DNA of 64,000 nucleotides from Nonomuraea candida (GCF_000725485.1 NZ_JOAG01000021.1:156560-220559); one strand, 5' to 3'; shown: positions 24,803 to 33,709, counted from the stretch's first letter. Numbers and translations: made by a program. The notes: generated by a model from the letters alone, not told the origin.

Positions 24803-25685
24803 GCATCTCCTGTCCAGCCTTGGATCGCTACAGCACCCTGTGCCACGTCCACCAGGTGGAGCGCACCAGGTGGAGCGGCCATCGCACGCCTCGGCGCGCC
24901 CTCCACCCCGCCGGCTCAACCTCTCCTGCGCCGTTGAGGGGTGGGTTCTTCACGTGATCGACACTATATGTCAGTTCGGCACTGAGTGCCAGGCAGACCT
25001 AGCGTGACTGCCTCATGCGCCCGCACGAGCGAAAAGGACCGTTCTTCTGGAACTGGATACGGCGCTTGAGCAGCAACCCAACGGTCAGTGGCATTAGCGA
25101 GCCGTTGGGGCTCGGGTTGGCGTCACTGGCCGTTCCGAGCGGATGATGGGAGAGGCGGAAGGGGCCGCTTCCGTAGAATTTTCGGTCGATGGCATCGTCG
25201 GGCAGCGCGTGTCGCATGCCCTCGGCCTGGACCGGCCGGTCGGGCGGGTGCTGGCGATCGATTGGGTGCCGTGCGCGGCCGCCCCAGCGCGAGCGGGACC
25301 CTGAAGCCCAGGCTCCTCACCGGCCGAGCAGCCCTCCCCGCTTCCGGCGCCAAGGTCAGTTCCGTCGAGCCGCTCGACGGCCGGGATCGATGCCGCTGGA
25401 CGGTTCCCGACTTGTACGGGGACCACGCGCGGGGCCTCGCGACGGGCCATTGCGGGCAGGCAGGTGCTGCCCGTCCGCCGACCAAGGCTACGAGGCCCGG
25501 CCCCGCCCGCGCACAGGTCCGGAACCGTCCAGCTCCAAAGCGCAGGGAGTTGTCACGAATCGTCGCAGCTCCACGATTCTGTGTGAGGAGCGCGGTGCCG
25601 CTACGTGGCTTCTACCGGGAAAGTCGAAGGTCTTGCGCCTTGTTCCTCGCCACAAGGCGGCGGATGCAAGAGGCGGCGCCGCCGA
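24803..25685. other. Long gene-poor region
   Basis: There is no recognisable complete gene in ~880 bases. A plus-strand frame at about 25145-25306 (53 codons, containing VEFSVDGIVGQRVSHALGLD) has coding-like codon use and may be a fragment of a lost gene. Long overlapping frames on both strands of the right half look like composition artefacts. Confidence 0.4.
25145..25306 (+). CDS. Unrecognised short frame, possibly a gene remnant
   Basis: The frame starts ATG ATG GGA GAG and ends TGA. The product contains GAASVEFSVDGIVGQRVSHA and RVLAIDWVP. Third-position GC is high but mixed. It matches no family I know, and its neighbours give no clue. Confidence 0.25.
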
Positions 25686-26960
25686 TCACGCCAGCGCGTC
25701 GTTTTCGGCTGTCTGGTGTCGTGCGTCCGGTTCGGAGGCGGTCTCGCGTTCGAATGTGCGGCTGGTGAATCCGTGTCGACGTGCGCCGATGACGATAGCG
25801 AGCGCCGGGAGCAGGAGCGCGAGTGTGACCCAGCTCAAGGAGGGGGGTCCCAGCACGTTGAGGGTGATACCGCCGATGATCCCGCCTACGGCGATCGCGA
25901 TGTTCCAGCATGTGGTGAGGAGTGCTTGTGCGACGTCGCCCGCTGCGCCTGCGGCGTCAGCGATCGCGGTTTGCAGCAGGGTTGAAGCACCGCCGAACGC
26001 GAGTCCCCACAGGGCTGCACTGGCGTACACGAGGGCGGGGTTGCCAGAGAAGACGCTCAGGATGACAGCGGCTGTGGCCAGGAGCGCGCAGGCCAGGATC
26101 ATAAGCATGCGCAGGTGCCGGTCGATGAGTACGCCGGTGAGCCAGATGCTCACGAGCGAGACCAGGCCGAAGGTGAGCAGCACCGAATCGACCTGACCCG
26201 CCATGCCGAGCGGGGCCAGGAACGGTGCGATGTAGGTGAAGAGGATGTTGTGTGCGAACACGAACGTCAACGTCACGACGAGGATCGGGGCGACTCCGGG
26301 CAGACGGAACGTGTGGGCCAGCGGCAGTCGTGCGCCCTTGGATTGGCCGGGGAAGTTCGGAACGGTGGCGATCACCCATACGATCAGTGCGAGAGTGACC
26401 AGCGTGATGATCCCGAACGCGAATCGCCATTCGACGGCCTTGGCGAGGAACGCGGCTGCGGGGACCCCGACGGACAGTGCCACGGTCCCGCCCGCCATCG
26501 CGATGGCCATGGCCTTGCCGCGCTGGTGCGCGGGAACCATCCTCCGGGCGTAACCGGCAAGGAGCGCCCAGAGCATGCCGCCGACGATCCCGCCGAGGAA
26601 CCGCGCGGCCAGGGTGAGCGCGAAACTGTCGGAAAAGGCCGTGGCCGTGTTGGCGACCGCGAACCCGGAGATCGCGAACAGCAGCAGGTGCTTGCGTCGC
26701 CAGCCGATCGTGGCTCTCGTGAGAGGGACCGCCGCGAGAATCGCGCCGATCGCGAAGACCGTGACGCCCTGCCCCGTAGCCGCCTCGCTCACTCCCAGGT
26801 CGCGGCTCATCTGCGACAACATCCCAGCGGGCATCGTCTCCGTCAGGAGCGTGATGAACCCCGTGGCAGCCAGAGCCAGCAGACCCGCGAGCGGGAACCG
26901 TGCGTCAGCGGCGGAAGGGGATGGTGATGTATCCGTTCGTGATGTATCCGTTCGTGTCAT
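25686..26960 (-). CDS. MFS transporter (12 TM, arabinose-efflux/DHA1 type)
   Basis: A 424-residue transporter with about 12 membrane helices, the first being LAGLLALAATGFITLLTETM. A motif-A equivalent lies in AVPLTRATIGWRRKHLLLF. The start is ATG 26960. The N-terminal tail includes a duplicated TRTDTS/RTDTS encoded by a 15-base direct repeat. It is divergent from a MerR regulator with a textbook MerR promoter between them. The likely role is inducible efflux of a small molecule. Confidence 0.9.
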   Translation of the reverse strand: MTRTDTSRTDTSPSPSAADARFPLAGLLALAATGFITLLTETMPAGMLSQMSRDLGVSEAATGQGVTVFAIGAILAAVPLTRATIGWRRKHLLLFAISGFAVANTATAFSDSFALTLAARFLGGIVGGMLWALLAGYARRMVPAHQRGKAMAIAMAGGTVALSVGVPAAAFLAKAVEWRFAFGIITLVTLALIVWVIATVPNFPGQSKGARLPLAHTFRLPGVAPILVVTLTFVFAHNILFTYIAPFLAPLGMAGQVDSVLLTFGLVSLVSIWLTGVLIDRHLRMLMILACALLATAAVILSVFSGNPALVYASAALWGLAFGGASTLLQTAIADAAGAAGDVAQALLTTCWNIAIAVGGIIGGITLNVLGPPSLSWVTLALLLPALAIVIGARRHGFTSRTFERETASEPDARHQTAENDALA

Positions 26961-26968
26961 ACCCTGAT

Positions 26969-26999
26969 CATCAATGTGTGACATTGGTGTGAGGGTCAA
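26969..26999 (-). promoter_or_regulatory. MerR-controlled promoter with perfect dyad
   Basis: On the minus strand TTGACC (26999-26994) and TTGATG (26974-26969) are separated by 19 bases, and the spacer overlaps a perfect dyad CAATGT-GTG-ACATTG (26972-26986 on the plus strand). An over-long spacer centred on a dyad is the hallmark of MerR activation. The promoter drives the MFS gene. Confidence 0.7.
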
Positions 27000-27038
27000 G
27001 TCCGGCTGTATCGGAGCCCAGACACGAAGGGTGTGGGG

Positions 27039-27410
27039 ATGAAGATCGGTGAGCTCTCCAAGCGCACGGACACGCCGGTGCGGATGCTCCGCTACTACGA
27101 GGAACAGGGGCTGATCCACTCCGAACGGCTCCCCAACGGGTACCGGAGCTACGAGGACTACGTTGTCGACCGGGTGCGGCAAGTGCGGGGCCTCCTCGAA
27201 GTCGGCCTGCCCACCCGGATCATCAAGCAGATCCTTCCCTGCCTGGACAGCTCAAAGGCGATATACCTGCCGTACGTCACCCCAGACATGATTGAGACAC
27301 TCGAACGCGAACGCGACCGCATGGCAGAGAAGATCGAATGCCTCACGAAAAACCACCGAGCCATCAGCGACTACCTCGAGGCCGTGAGCCACGAAATCCG
27401 AGCTTCCTGA
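27039..27410 (+). CDS. MerR-family transcriptional regulator
   Basis: A 123-residue regulator. The HTH is MKIGELSKRTDTPVRMLRYY and the wing is NGYRSYEDYVVDRV, followed by a long coiled dimerisation helix (ETLERERDRMAEKIECLTKN). ATG 27039 is preferred over GTG 27033 because MKIGEL is the canonical N-terminus. There is no C-terminal metal-binding Cys cluster, which is consistent with a drug or small-molecule sensor. It controls the divergent MFS pump. Confidence 0.9.
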   Translation: MKIGELSKRTDTPVRMLRYYEEQGLIHSERLPNGYRSYEDYVVDRVRQVRGLLEVGLPTRIIKQILPCLDSSKAIYLPYVTPDMIETLERERDRMAEKIECLTKNHRAISDYLEAVSHEIRAS

Positions 27411-27500
27411 TGAGACGCTCCAGTACGTCTTGACCGGCCCCGATGCTCCTATGGTCTGTCAAATCTACGGCCGCCTCGCGCTGACCGACGCCCAGAACAC

Positions 27501-28121
27501 CTACGACGGCGTCATCGACCAGTTCCCCGTGTAGTCGCTCACACCAATCTCCACCTGCGGGAACAACGTCTCGGGCCGGAAGTGGTTCTGGAACACGTGC
27601 GACAGCCGCGATCGCTCCAGCGCCTCCACGCCCTTCTTGGCGATCGGCCGGTACCCGACGTTCATGGAGTGCGCGGCCAGGCACGCCGCGATCGAGGTCG
27701 GCAGGTCCTTCAGCCGGGACCGGCCGCCGGACACCGCGGTGAACGCCTCGGCGAGCTCGGGCACCCACGACATGACCTCCAGGATGACCTCGGGCAACTC
27801 CACGCGCGGCAGCATCGCCGTGGTGCGGGCCCGCAGGTCCACCAGCGACGGCGGCTCCTCAATCGCCTTCACCCCGGTCAGGTGGATCTTCCCCGCCTCG
27901 TCCACCCGCACGTCGGGATTGGCCGCCAGACGTCCGCCGACCTCCCGCAGCGCGGCGTCCAGCGAGCGGGAGTGCTCGGTCAACAGCGCATCCGGGTCGG
28001 TGGGGAGGCTGAGCGCGGTGAGCGCGTCGGGCCGGATCGCCGGTCCGGCCGCGCGAATGAGGGCGGACGCGGCCGTGCGGGAGCAGGGCGCGTGCGTGCT
28101 GTTCCGGTCCGGCCGCAGCAC
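27501..28121 (-). pseudogene. Tn3-family transposase, internal fragment
   Basis: The region ~27535-28070 encodes LRARTTAMLPRVELPEVILE, the AFTAVSGGRSRLKDLPTSIA segment and GVEALERSRLSHVFQNHFRP. This matches residues ~520-690 of the intact-type transposase at 50634 (compare SLVDLRKRVAGMLPRVDLPE there). The N-terminal domains and the DDE core are missing, and the last residues (YTGNWSMTPS) are unrelated. It lies just downstream of a zinc-finger coiled-coil gene on the same strand. Confidence 0.85.
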
Positions 28122-28182
28122 ATGAGGGCGGACCTTGTCATCGCCTCGCGCATGGCCGGGGTGATTCCGCCTGCCGGGCTCG

Positions 28183-29370
28183 CTACGCCGAACGCAGTTC
28201 CGCCGCCACCGCCCGTTCCCGTAGTTGTGCCGCCTCCGCGCGTACCGACTCCAGTTCGGCCCGGAGATCCTCCAGCCGCACCCGCTCCAGTCGCAGCTCC
28301 CCGTGGAGCCGATCGCGTTCCTTGAGAGCCGCGTCGGCGCGTGAGAGCGCCTTGCGCTCTCTGGACAGCGCCGCGGCGTTCCTCTCCTCCAGCGCCGCCA
28401 CCTCGCCGGCCAGCCGTTCTGCCTCGGCCGCGGCCTGTGCGGCGTCCTTCAGCGCCACCGCGCGGTCCCGCTCGGCCGCGGCGGCGGCCCGTTCCGCCGT
28501 GACGGCCCGCTCCACGGCGCGCTCCCGCTCCTGCGCCGCCGCCTCCTCGCGTGCCCTGGCGGCGACCAGCTCACGCTCGGCCCGCTCGCGCGCCGCCTCG
28601 GCCGCCGCCGTCTCCTCCCGGGCGCGGTCCCGCTCCCGCCTGGCGAGGGCGGCGTCCTCCTGAGCCTGTACGGCCTCGGCCCGCGCCTCCTCCACCTGCT
28701 TGCCGGCCAGCTCGACCCGGTCGATGAGCTCCTGCACGGCCTCATCCCCGGCCTGTTCGGTCAGCTCGACCCGGCGGGCGGCCTCCTCGGCCCGCCGCTC
28801 GGCCAGCTCGGCGCGCCGCTCGGCCTTCTCTGCCGCCTGCAACGCCTGCCGCTCGGTGCTCGCCGCCTCGCGCAGCGCGGCCAGCGCCTGCTCACGGGCC
28901 CGCTCGGCGTCGCCCAGCGCGGTCTCGCGCTCGTGCTCGGCCTCTTCCAGCCGGCGGCGCATCTCGGCCGTCTGCCTGCGCGCGTGCTCGGCGGCCTCGC
29001 GTGCCAGCCGTACCTGCTCGAACGCCTGCTCACGCTCGGTACGCGCGATCGCGACCCGCGTGTGCGCCTCGGCCTGCACGGCGCTGATCTTGGCCTCGAC
29101 GCCGGCAGGGCTCAGCTCCTGGGCCAGCGCCCGCGCCAGCGGTTCGATGGCGGCGGCGAGCCCGCTCTCCATCCGGTCGTACAGCTGCTCCGCCCTGGCC
29201 AGGGCGCCCTCCAGCCCGGGCGTGGCCCGCCGCAGCTCGCGCTCCCGCTTGGCGGCGGCCTGACAGCCCTTCTCCGGACAGTACGCCTTCGGCCGCCCTC
29301 TCCCCCGCCGCTGCTCGATCGGCGCACCACAGTGCTTACACGGCGTCACCAAACTTGAGTCCGCTGTCAC
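28183..29370 (-). CDS. Zinc-finger coiled-coil protein (TnpT/KfrA-like)
   Basis: A 395-residue protein. The N-terminal Cys cluster is C11-x2-C14 and C31-x4-C36 (PCKHCGAPIEQRRGRGRPKA, then YCPEKGC). From ~45 to the C-terminus it is a nearly continuous alanine/glutamate/arginine coiled coil. It resembles the protein at 45494 in architecture but not closely in sequence. Coiled-coil DNA-binding accessory proteins of this kind occur with tyrosine recombinases in Tn3 elements (TnpT) and on plasmids (KfrA). The GTG start at 29370 is preceded by an AT-rich palindrome and direct repeats. The adjacent tnpA fragment supports a transposon origin, but no tyrosine recombinase partner remains. Confidence 0.7.
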   Translation of the reverse strand: MTADSSLVTPCKHCGAPIEQRRGRGRPKAYCPEKGCQAAAKRERELRRATPGLEGALARAEQLYDRMESGLAAAIEPLARALAQELSPAGVEAKISAVQAEAHTRVAIARTEREQAFEQVRLAREAAEHARRQTAEMRRRLEEAEHERETALGDAERAREQALAALREAASTERQALQAAEKAERRAELAERRAEEAARRVELTEQAGDEAVQELIDRVELAGKQVEEARAEAVQAQEDAALARRERDRAREETAAAEAARERAERELVAARAREEAAAQERERAVERAVTAERAAAAAERDRAVALKDAAQAAAEAERLAGEVAALEERNAAALSRERKALSRADAALKERDRLHGELRLERVRLEDLRAELESVRAEAAQLRERAVAAELRSA

Positions 29371-29385
29371 GGCGTCAGCCTAGCA

Positions 29386-29406
29386 ATTTTCCATTTTCTG
29401 GAAAAT
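29386..29406. promoter_or_regulatory. AT-rich inverted repeat upstream of the coiled-coil gene
   Basis: ATTTTCCA-TTTTC-TGGAAAAT is a perfect 8+8 inverted repeat in an AT-rich island, striking in DNA of this GC content. It begins 16 bases upstream of the coiled-coil start. It may be a promoter/operator or the core of a recombination site. Confidence 0.6.
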
Positions 29407-29427
29407 AAAATTCAAAAAACCTGATGT

Positions 29428-29473
29428 GTTGTGTCGCCGCGTCAGTGACGGTTGTGTCGCCACGTCAGCGACG
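29428..29473. repeat. 23-bp direct repeat pair
   Basis: GTTGTGTCGCCGCGTCAG (first 18 bases of the unit) is repeated head to tail, with 21 of 23 positions identical across the full unit. The pair lies next to the AT-rich palindrome, as accessory protein-binding repeats would. Confidence 0.75.
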
Positions 29474-29647
29474 CGCACATGCCGCACGGCCGCACGTAGG
29501 CCGCCTCGCGCATGGCCTTCTCCCCATGGGCACCTGTCCTCGCCGTGCCCGAGTCCGCTGGTCGCGCGCGCGTTACCTCGGATGCTCTTCTCCTCCTGCG
29601 CAGGCCGCCGCCCCCGGGCGAGCCGTTCTCGCCGAGCGAGAGGCTTC

Positions 29648-30793
29648 TCAGGTGTCCTGGCGGAAGATGATGGCGGCGCCGAGGGCGGCGTCGGCGGGTA
29701 CGAACAGCTCTTCGGGGACGGTTCGGGTGACCGGGAGGTCGTTGGCGCGTAGGTGTCGTTCGGTGGTGGCGAGGTCGCGTACCGACACCGCGTAGGCGAC
29801 GAACGCGGGCAGAGCCGGCGGACGCTCACCGGGCAGCAGGCGGTCGAGGGCCGACGCGGAGACGATGGTGACATTCGCCCGGCCGAAACGGGCTACGCCG
29901 GAACCGGCGGTCCCTCCCCTGTCCCGCGCCCAGCCGTCCTGAGTCTGTCCGTTTCCCGTCTGGTCGCCCTGGGCCTGTCCGTTTCCCGTCTGGTCGCCCC
30001 GGGCCCGGCCACCTCGCGTCCGGTCCTCCCGCGCCCAGCTGTCCCGAGCCCGACCGGTTCCCGCCTGGTCGTTTCGGGTTCGGCCGGTGTCGGGATGGTT
30101 GAAGTAGGCGCCGTAGCGCTGGTGCAGGTCTGAGAGTGCGGCGTCGGGGACGCACAGGATGCATTCGATCAGGCCGGTCGCCCCGTTGGGGTGGTCCGTG
30201 TGCGCGTGGCCCTCAGGCGCCTCGATCGGCGGGTTCTCGGCGAAGCCGATCCTGCCCTCCGGCACGCGGCCCGCAGGCAGGCCGGGGTGGGAGATCTCCA
30301 GGTAGCGGGCGGGTTCCATCCTGGTTCCCGTGGCGGTCTCCACGGGTCGCTGGATCGCGTGTACGCCGCCATGACCGACACCGACTGCCGTGAGCCGCCG
30401 GGCGACGCCGTCGAGGTCCGGCGTGTCGGCGATCACGATGTGAAGGCCCTGGAAACGCTGGAGGAAGGAGGTGATGTTCGCGGCGGTCGCGCGAATGGCG
30501 GCGACCAGCCCGGGCAACCGGTCGTCGGGCACCTGCAGCGGGATCGGGCGGGCGTGGCCGGGCACGGGGCCGCCCTCCGGGATGACGGCCACCAGTTCGA
30601 CGAAGTTGCCGGGAAAGTACACGTGGGTGTTGACCACCCCGAACGCCTCGGCGGGCCCGCCCGGCACGCGGGGAAGAACCGGGTAGGCGGGGGCGGGCAC
30701 CGTGAAGCCCAGCCGGCGATACCGCTCCATCGCCTGGTCCATGTCCCGCACGATGTGGCCCACGTGGTGCAGGCCGTTGATCTCGTCACCCAT
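29648..30793 (-). CDS. Glyoxalase/VOC-superfamily protein with repeat insertion
   Basis: A 381-residue protein. The N-terminal VOC module starts with INGLHHVGHIVRDMDQAMER, with metal-ligand-type His and Glu (VELVAVIPEGG), and a second VOC-like half follows (TGLIECILCVPDAALSDLHQ, then NVTIVSASALD to the C-terminus). Between ~233 and ~295 an unrelated Gly/Asp/Gln/Arg-rich insert made of 10-residue repeats (GDQTGNGQAQ, GDQTGNGQTQ) interrupts the second half. Its DNA contains exact repeats, so it is a recent expansion. The protein is probably a dioxygenase or isomerase-like enzyme; the substrate is unknown. Confidence 0.8.
   Translation of the reverse strand: MGDEINGLHHVGHIVRDMDQAMERYRRLGFTVPAPAYPVLPRVPGGPAEAFGVVNTHVYFPGNFVELVAVIPEGGPVPGHARPIPLQVPDDRLPGLVAAIRATAANITSFLQRFQGLHIVIADTPDLDGVARRLTAVGVGHGGVHAIQRPVETATGTRMEPARYLEISHPGLPAGRVPEGRIGFAENPPIEAPEGHAHTDHPNGATGLIECILCVPDAALSDLHQRYGAYFNHPDTGRTRNDQAGTGRARDSWAREDRTRGGRARGDQTGNGQAQGDQTGNGQTQDGWARDRGGTAGSGVARFGRANVTIVSASALDRLLPGERPPALPAFVAYAVSVRDLATTERHLRANDLPVTRTVPEELFVPADAALGAAIIFRQDT
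29945..30090 (-). repeat. 30-bp tandem repeats inside the VOC gene
   Basis: Two 25-base tracts (29945-29969 and 29975-29999) are identical at a 30-base period, and two or three more degenerate units follow to ~30090. They encode the GDQTGNGQ-type insert in frame. Confidence 0.85.
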
Positions 30794-31309
30794 GACGGGC
30801 CACCTCCATGGTCACCGGTGGAGCGATCCGGATGTCGTGTACACGGTCCGCGAGAACGACCGGCGGGGTACGTCCTCGCGGACGCAGGCAGTCAAAGCCG
30901 ATCTCACCCTCGGAGTGGAATCACGACAGCCGTGCCCCAAAGAGGGGTCTGATAGCAAATGAGAGTACACCACCAGATTTCGGCTCGACAGATGTGACGT
31001 GATCAGTGGCGGGGGCCGTGGAATGGGGCAGGAGAGACCTCCGCTCGGCCCGCCCCTGCGAGCGACCACCCCGCCCACATCACCTCCGCCGCCGGCATCT
31101 TCGCCGCCACCCGGCCCTCCCCGACCCCACCCCCTGCCACCCGCCGCCGCCCGGCTCCGCCCGCCGCCCCGCCCCCGCTCGGCGTCACCGAATCCCGCTG
31201 ATCCGTCTCGGCCGGGGACGGGCCGGCGCATCCCCGGCCGAGACGGGCGACGCGACGGCCATGCGGGGGGAGTCGAGGTCACAGGCGAGCATGCGGCGGA
31301 GGGCCGAGG
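30794..31309. other. Gene-poor region, CCG-rich
   Basis: No gene is supported in ~515 bases. Positions 31060-31190 are a C/G low-complexity tract of CCGCC repeats. The left part (30830-30990) is less GC-rich and may hold the VOC promoter on the minus strand. Confidence 0.45.
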
Positions 31310-32059
31310 TCAGTAGGCGAGTTCTCCGATGCCGCCGTCGACGCGCAGGACGGTGCCCGCGGTGTAGGCGGACTCGTCGGAGGCCAGGTAGACAGCCGCC
31401 TTCGCCACCTCGGTGGCGGTGCCGATGCGATGCAGGGGCACGGTCCGCCGGAGTTCCTCGTAGAGGGCGGCCTGCCGCTCGGGGCCGAGCGACTTGAACG
31501 TGTCCGTAAGGGTCGGCCCCGGGCTGAGCCCGTTCACCCGGACGCCTCGCTCCTTCAGCTCGTAGGTCAGCCCGCGGGAAAGGGACAGCAGGCCCGCCTT
31601 GGCGGCGCCGTAGACCGCCGCGTTCTCGTGCCCGATGAACGCGGAGACGGAGCCGACGAGGATGATCGAGGCCTGCCGGGACAAGAGCGGGATCAGGGCT
31701 TTGACCAGGAAGAATGGCCCATTGAGATTGGTGGCGACGAGTTTGTCGAAGGCTTCATCGGTCCATTCCTCGATCGGGAGATGGGTGACGTCGGCGGCGT
31801 TGCTCATCACGATGTCGAGTCGCGGCCACTCCTCCTGCAGGCGGGCCGCGAGCGCCGCCTGGCCGGGTACGTCCCCGGCGTCGCTGACGATGGTCAGCAG
31901 CGGGCCGTCCAGCCGCCGGGCGGCCTCCTCCAGACGTTCCCGCGAGCGGCCGGTGATCGCGACCGCCGCTCCCTCGGCGAGGAACTGCCGGGCGGTCTCC
32001 AGCCCGATGCCGCTCGTCCCGCCCGTGATCAGTGCGTACTTCCCCTCAAGACGACCCAT
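31310..32059 (-). CDS. Short-chain dehydrogenase/reductase
   Basis: A 249-residue SDR from ATG 32059 (MGRLEGKYALITGG). The cofactor motif is TGGTSGIG, the catalytic pair is in VYGAAKAG, and the Ser is in ILVGSVSAF. It ends TAGTVLRVDGGIGELAY. It lies downstream of a second SDR on the same strand, 182 bases away, and both probably answer to the divergent TetR at 33110. Confidence 0.9.
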   Translation of the reverse strand: MGRLEGKYALITGGTSGIGLETARQFLAEGAAVAITGRSRERLEEAARRLDGPLLTIVSDAGDVPGQAALAARLQEEWPRLDIVMSNAADVTHLPIEEWTDEAFDKLVATNLNGPFFLVKALIPLLSRQASIILVGSVSAFIGHENAAVYGAAKAGLLSLSRGLTYELKERGVRVNGLSPGPTLTDTFKSLGPERQAALYEELRRTVPLHRIGTATEVAKAAVYLASDESAYTAGTVLRVDGGIGELAY

Positions 32060-32241
32060 TGACCTGGTTCTCCTCACTCGCGCCAAGGCGCGTGGTCCTG
32101 ATGACAGTGGTGGCGCGGGATGGCCGCGGATGGCGGCGGATGGCCGCGGAGCGCCCGGCGCGCCTGCGGCCGGATGGCGTCCGGCCTCCGCGGGCGCTCC
32201 TGGGATCGGACGGTGGCCCGGCCCCGCCGGCGCGCCCGCGG

Positions 32242-32982
32242 TCAGATGGCGGTACGGCCGCCGTCGGCGGCGACGACCGCACCGGTCATGTAGCTGGCCC
32301 CGTCGCCGGCGACGAAGGCGATGACCTGGGCGACCTCGGCCGGGTCGGCGGCGCGCTTCAGCGCGGTGGTCAGCCCCATGCCGCCGACGTCGGGCCCCAT
32401 GGCCGCCACCACCTTGGCGGTGGCCATCGGGCCGGGCGAGACGGCGTTGACGCGCACGTTCGACGCGGCGAACTCCGCCGCCCAGGTGCGGGTCAGCGAC
32501 TCGATCGCCGCCTTGGTGGCGCCATAGGTCGCCATCGCCGGCAGGCCGAGACCGGCCGCGGTGGAGCTGACGTTGACGATGCTGCCGCCCCCGCGGGCGG
32601 CCATCTTCGGGGCGAGCCGGGCGACCAGGATGAACGGCGCGCGCACGTTGACCGCGAAGGCGGCGTCGTAGGCGGCGAGGTCCTGGTCGGCGGTCGCGCT
32701 GAACGGGACGACGCCCGCGTTGTTGACGAGGACGTCCACCGCCCCGGCCTCCTCGGCCAGCCGCTCCACGGCCCGCGGGTCGGCCAGGTCGGCGGGGATG
32801 AAGCGCACGGCGCCGGCTCCGCGCCCCCGCACGTCGTCCACGACCCGGGCGCCGCGGCCGGGGTCGGCGCCGGTGATGATCACGTCAGCCCCGGCGGCGG
32901 CGAGGATCGTCGCCGTCGCGTGCCCGAGCCCGCCGATGGCGCCGGATCCGGTGATCAGTGCGGTCTTTCCCGCGAAGTTCAT
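32242..32982 (-). CDS. Short-chain dehydrogenase/reductase
   Basis: A 246-residue SDR starting MNFAGKTALITGSGAIGGLG at ATG 32982, the first ATG after the operator region. NNAG is in VLVNNAGVV, with Ser in IVNVSSTAAG and Y-x-x-x-K in TYGATKAA. The motif TGSGAIGGLGHA is a slightly expanded glycine loop. It is divergent from the TetR gene at 33110, with inverted repeats between them. Confidence 0.9.
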   Translation of the reverse strand: MNFAGKTALITGSGAIGGLGHATATILAAAGADVIITGADPGRGARVVDDVRGRGAGAVRFIPADLADPRAVERLAEEAGAVDVLVNNAGVVPFSATADQDLAAYDAAFAVNVRAPFILVARLAPKMAARGGGSIVNVSSTAAGLGLPAMATYGATKAAIESLTRTWAAEFAASNVRVNAVSPGPMATAKVVAAMGPDVGGMGLTTALKRAADPAEVAQVIAFVAGDGASYMTGAVVAADGGRTAI

Positions 32983-33020
32983 GGGGTTCTGCCTCTCGTG
33001 AATTCTGGCGCGCTCGCGCC

Positions 33021-33097
33021 GCCGACTTCTGTGTGATCGTTCAAGAAGTCGGCCGGCCCTCACCGTACGGCCTTTTGTGCAAGCGGTCAAAAAGTCG
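33021..33097. promoter_or_regulatory. TetR operator: inverted and direct repeats
   Basis: GCCGACTTCT (33021-33030) and AGAAGTCGGC (33044-33053) form a perfect 10-bp inverted repeat with a 13-base spacer. GTTCAAGAAGTCG (33039) recurs as GGTCAAAAAGTCG (33085), ending 13 bases before the TetR start. The cluster lies between divergent SDR and TetR genes. Confidence 0.65.
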
Positions 33098-33109
33098 TAG
33101 CCTGGGCAC

Positions 33110-33709
33110 ATGGCACGGACCGGGCGCCCCCGCGCCTTCGACAAGGACCAGGCTCTGGAGCGCGCGCTCCTGCTGTTCTGGTCCCGGGGCTACGGAGCGA
33201 CCTCCGTACAGGACCTCGTCGACGCGCTGGCCCTGGAGCGGGGCAGCCTGTACGGCGCTTTTGGCGACAAGCGCAACTTCTACCTGGCGGCGGTCCAGCT
33301 GTATTGGGACACCTACGAGCACCGGCTGGTCGAGGCGCTGGCGTCAGGCCCAGTGCTGCCGGCGCTGCGCGAGGTGCTCGCCACCCCGGCCCGGACAGAG
33401 GAGTACGCCGCCGAGGCCGGTGGCCCGCAAGGCTGCATGATCGGCAACACCACCGCCGAACTCGTCCCCCAGGACGCCGAGGCCCGCGAGCTGGTGGCCC
33501 GCTCGCACGCCCGCTTCACCCGGATCGTCGCCGACGCCCTGCGGCGCGGGCAGGCCGAAGGCGAGGTCACCCGCTCCGCCACCCCGGAGGCCCAGGCGCA
33601 GCTCCTGCTCTTCACCGTCCAGGGCCTCTCCCTGGTCTCCCGCGCGGGGCTCGACACGGCCGCCGCGCTCGCCGCCGTCGATGCCCTGATCGACGCCCTG
33701 CGCGCCTGA
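33110..33709 (+). CDS. TetR-family transcriptional regulator
   Basis: A 199-residue regulator beginning MARTGRPRAFDKDQALERAL. The HTH (VQDLVDALALERGSLYGAFG, then DKRNFYLAA) places it in the AcrR/NemR-like subgroup with the GRPR N-terminal arm. A Cys in GGPQGCMIGN is positioned like the redox Cys of NemR-type sensors of electrophiles. It probably represses the two SDR genes and itself. Confidence 0.9.
   Translation: MARTGRPRAFDKDQALERALLLFWSRGYGATSVQDLVDALALERGSLYGAFGDKRNFYLAAVQLYWDTYEHRLVEALASGPVLPALREVLATPARTEEYAAEAGGPQGCMIGNTTAELVPQDAEARELVARSHARFTRIVADALRRGQAEGEVTRSATPEAQAQLLLFTVQGLSLVSRAGLDTAAALAAVDALIDALRA

Noticed and set aside
25088..25768. Long plus-strand open frame between the esterase and MFS genes
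   Set aside because: It overlaps long frames on the opposite strand, shows no domain, is Arg/Pro-rich, and its 3' part lies antisense to the MFS gene.
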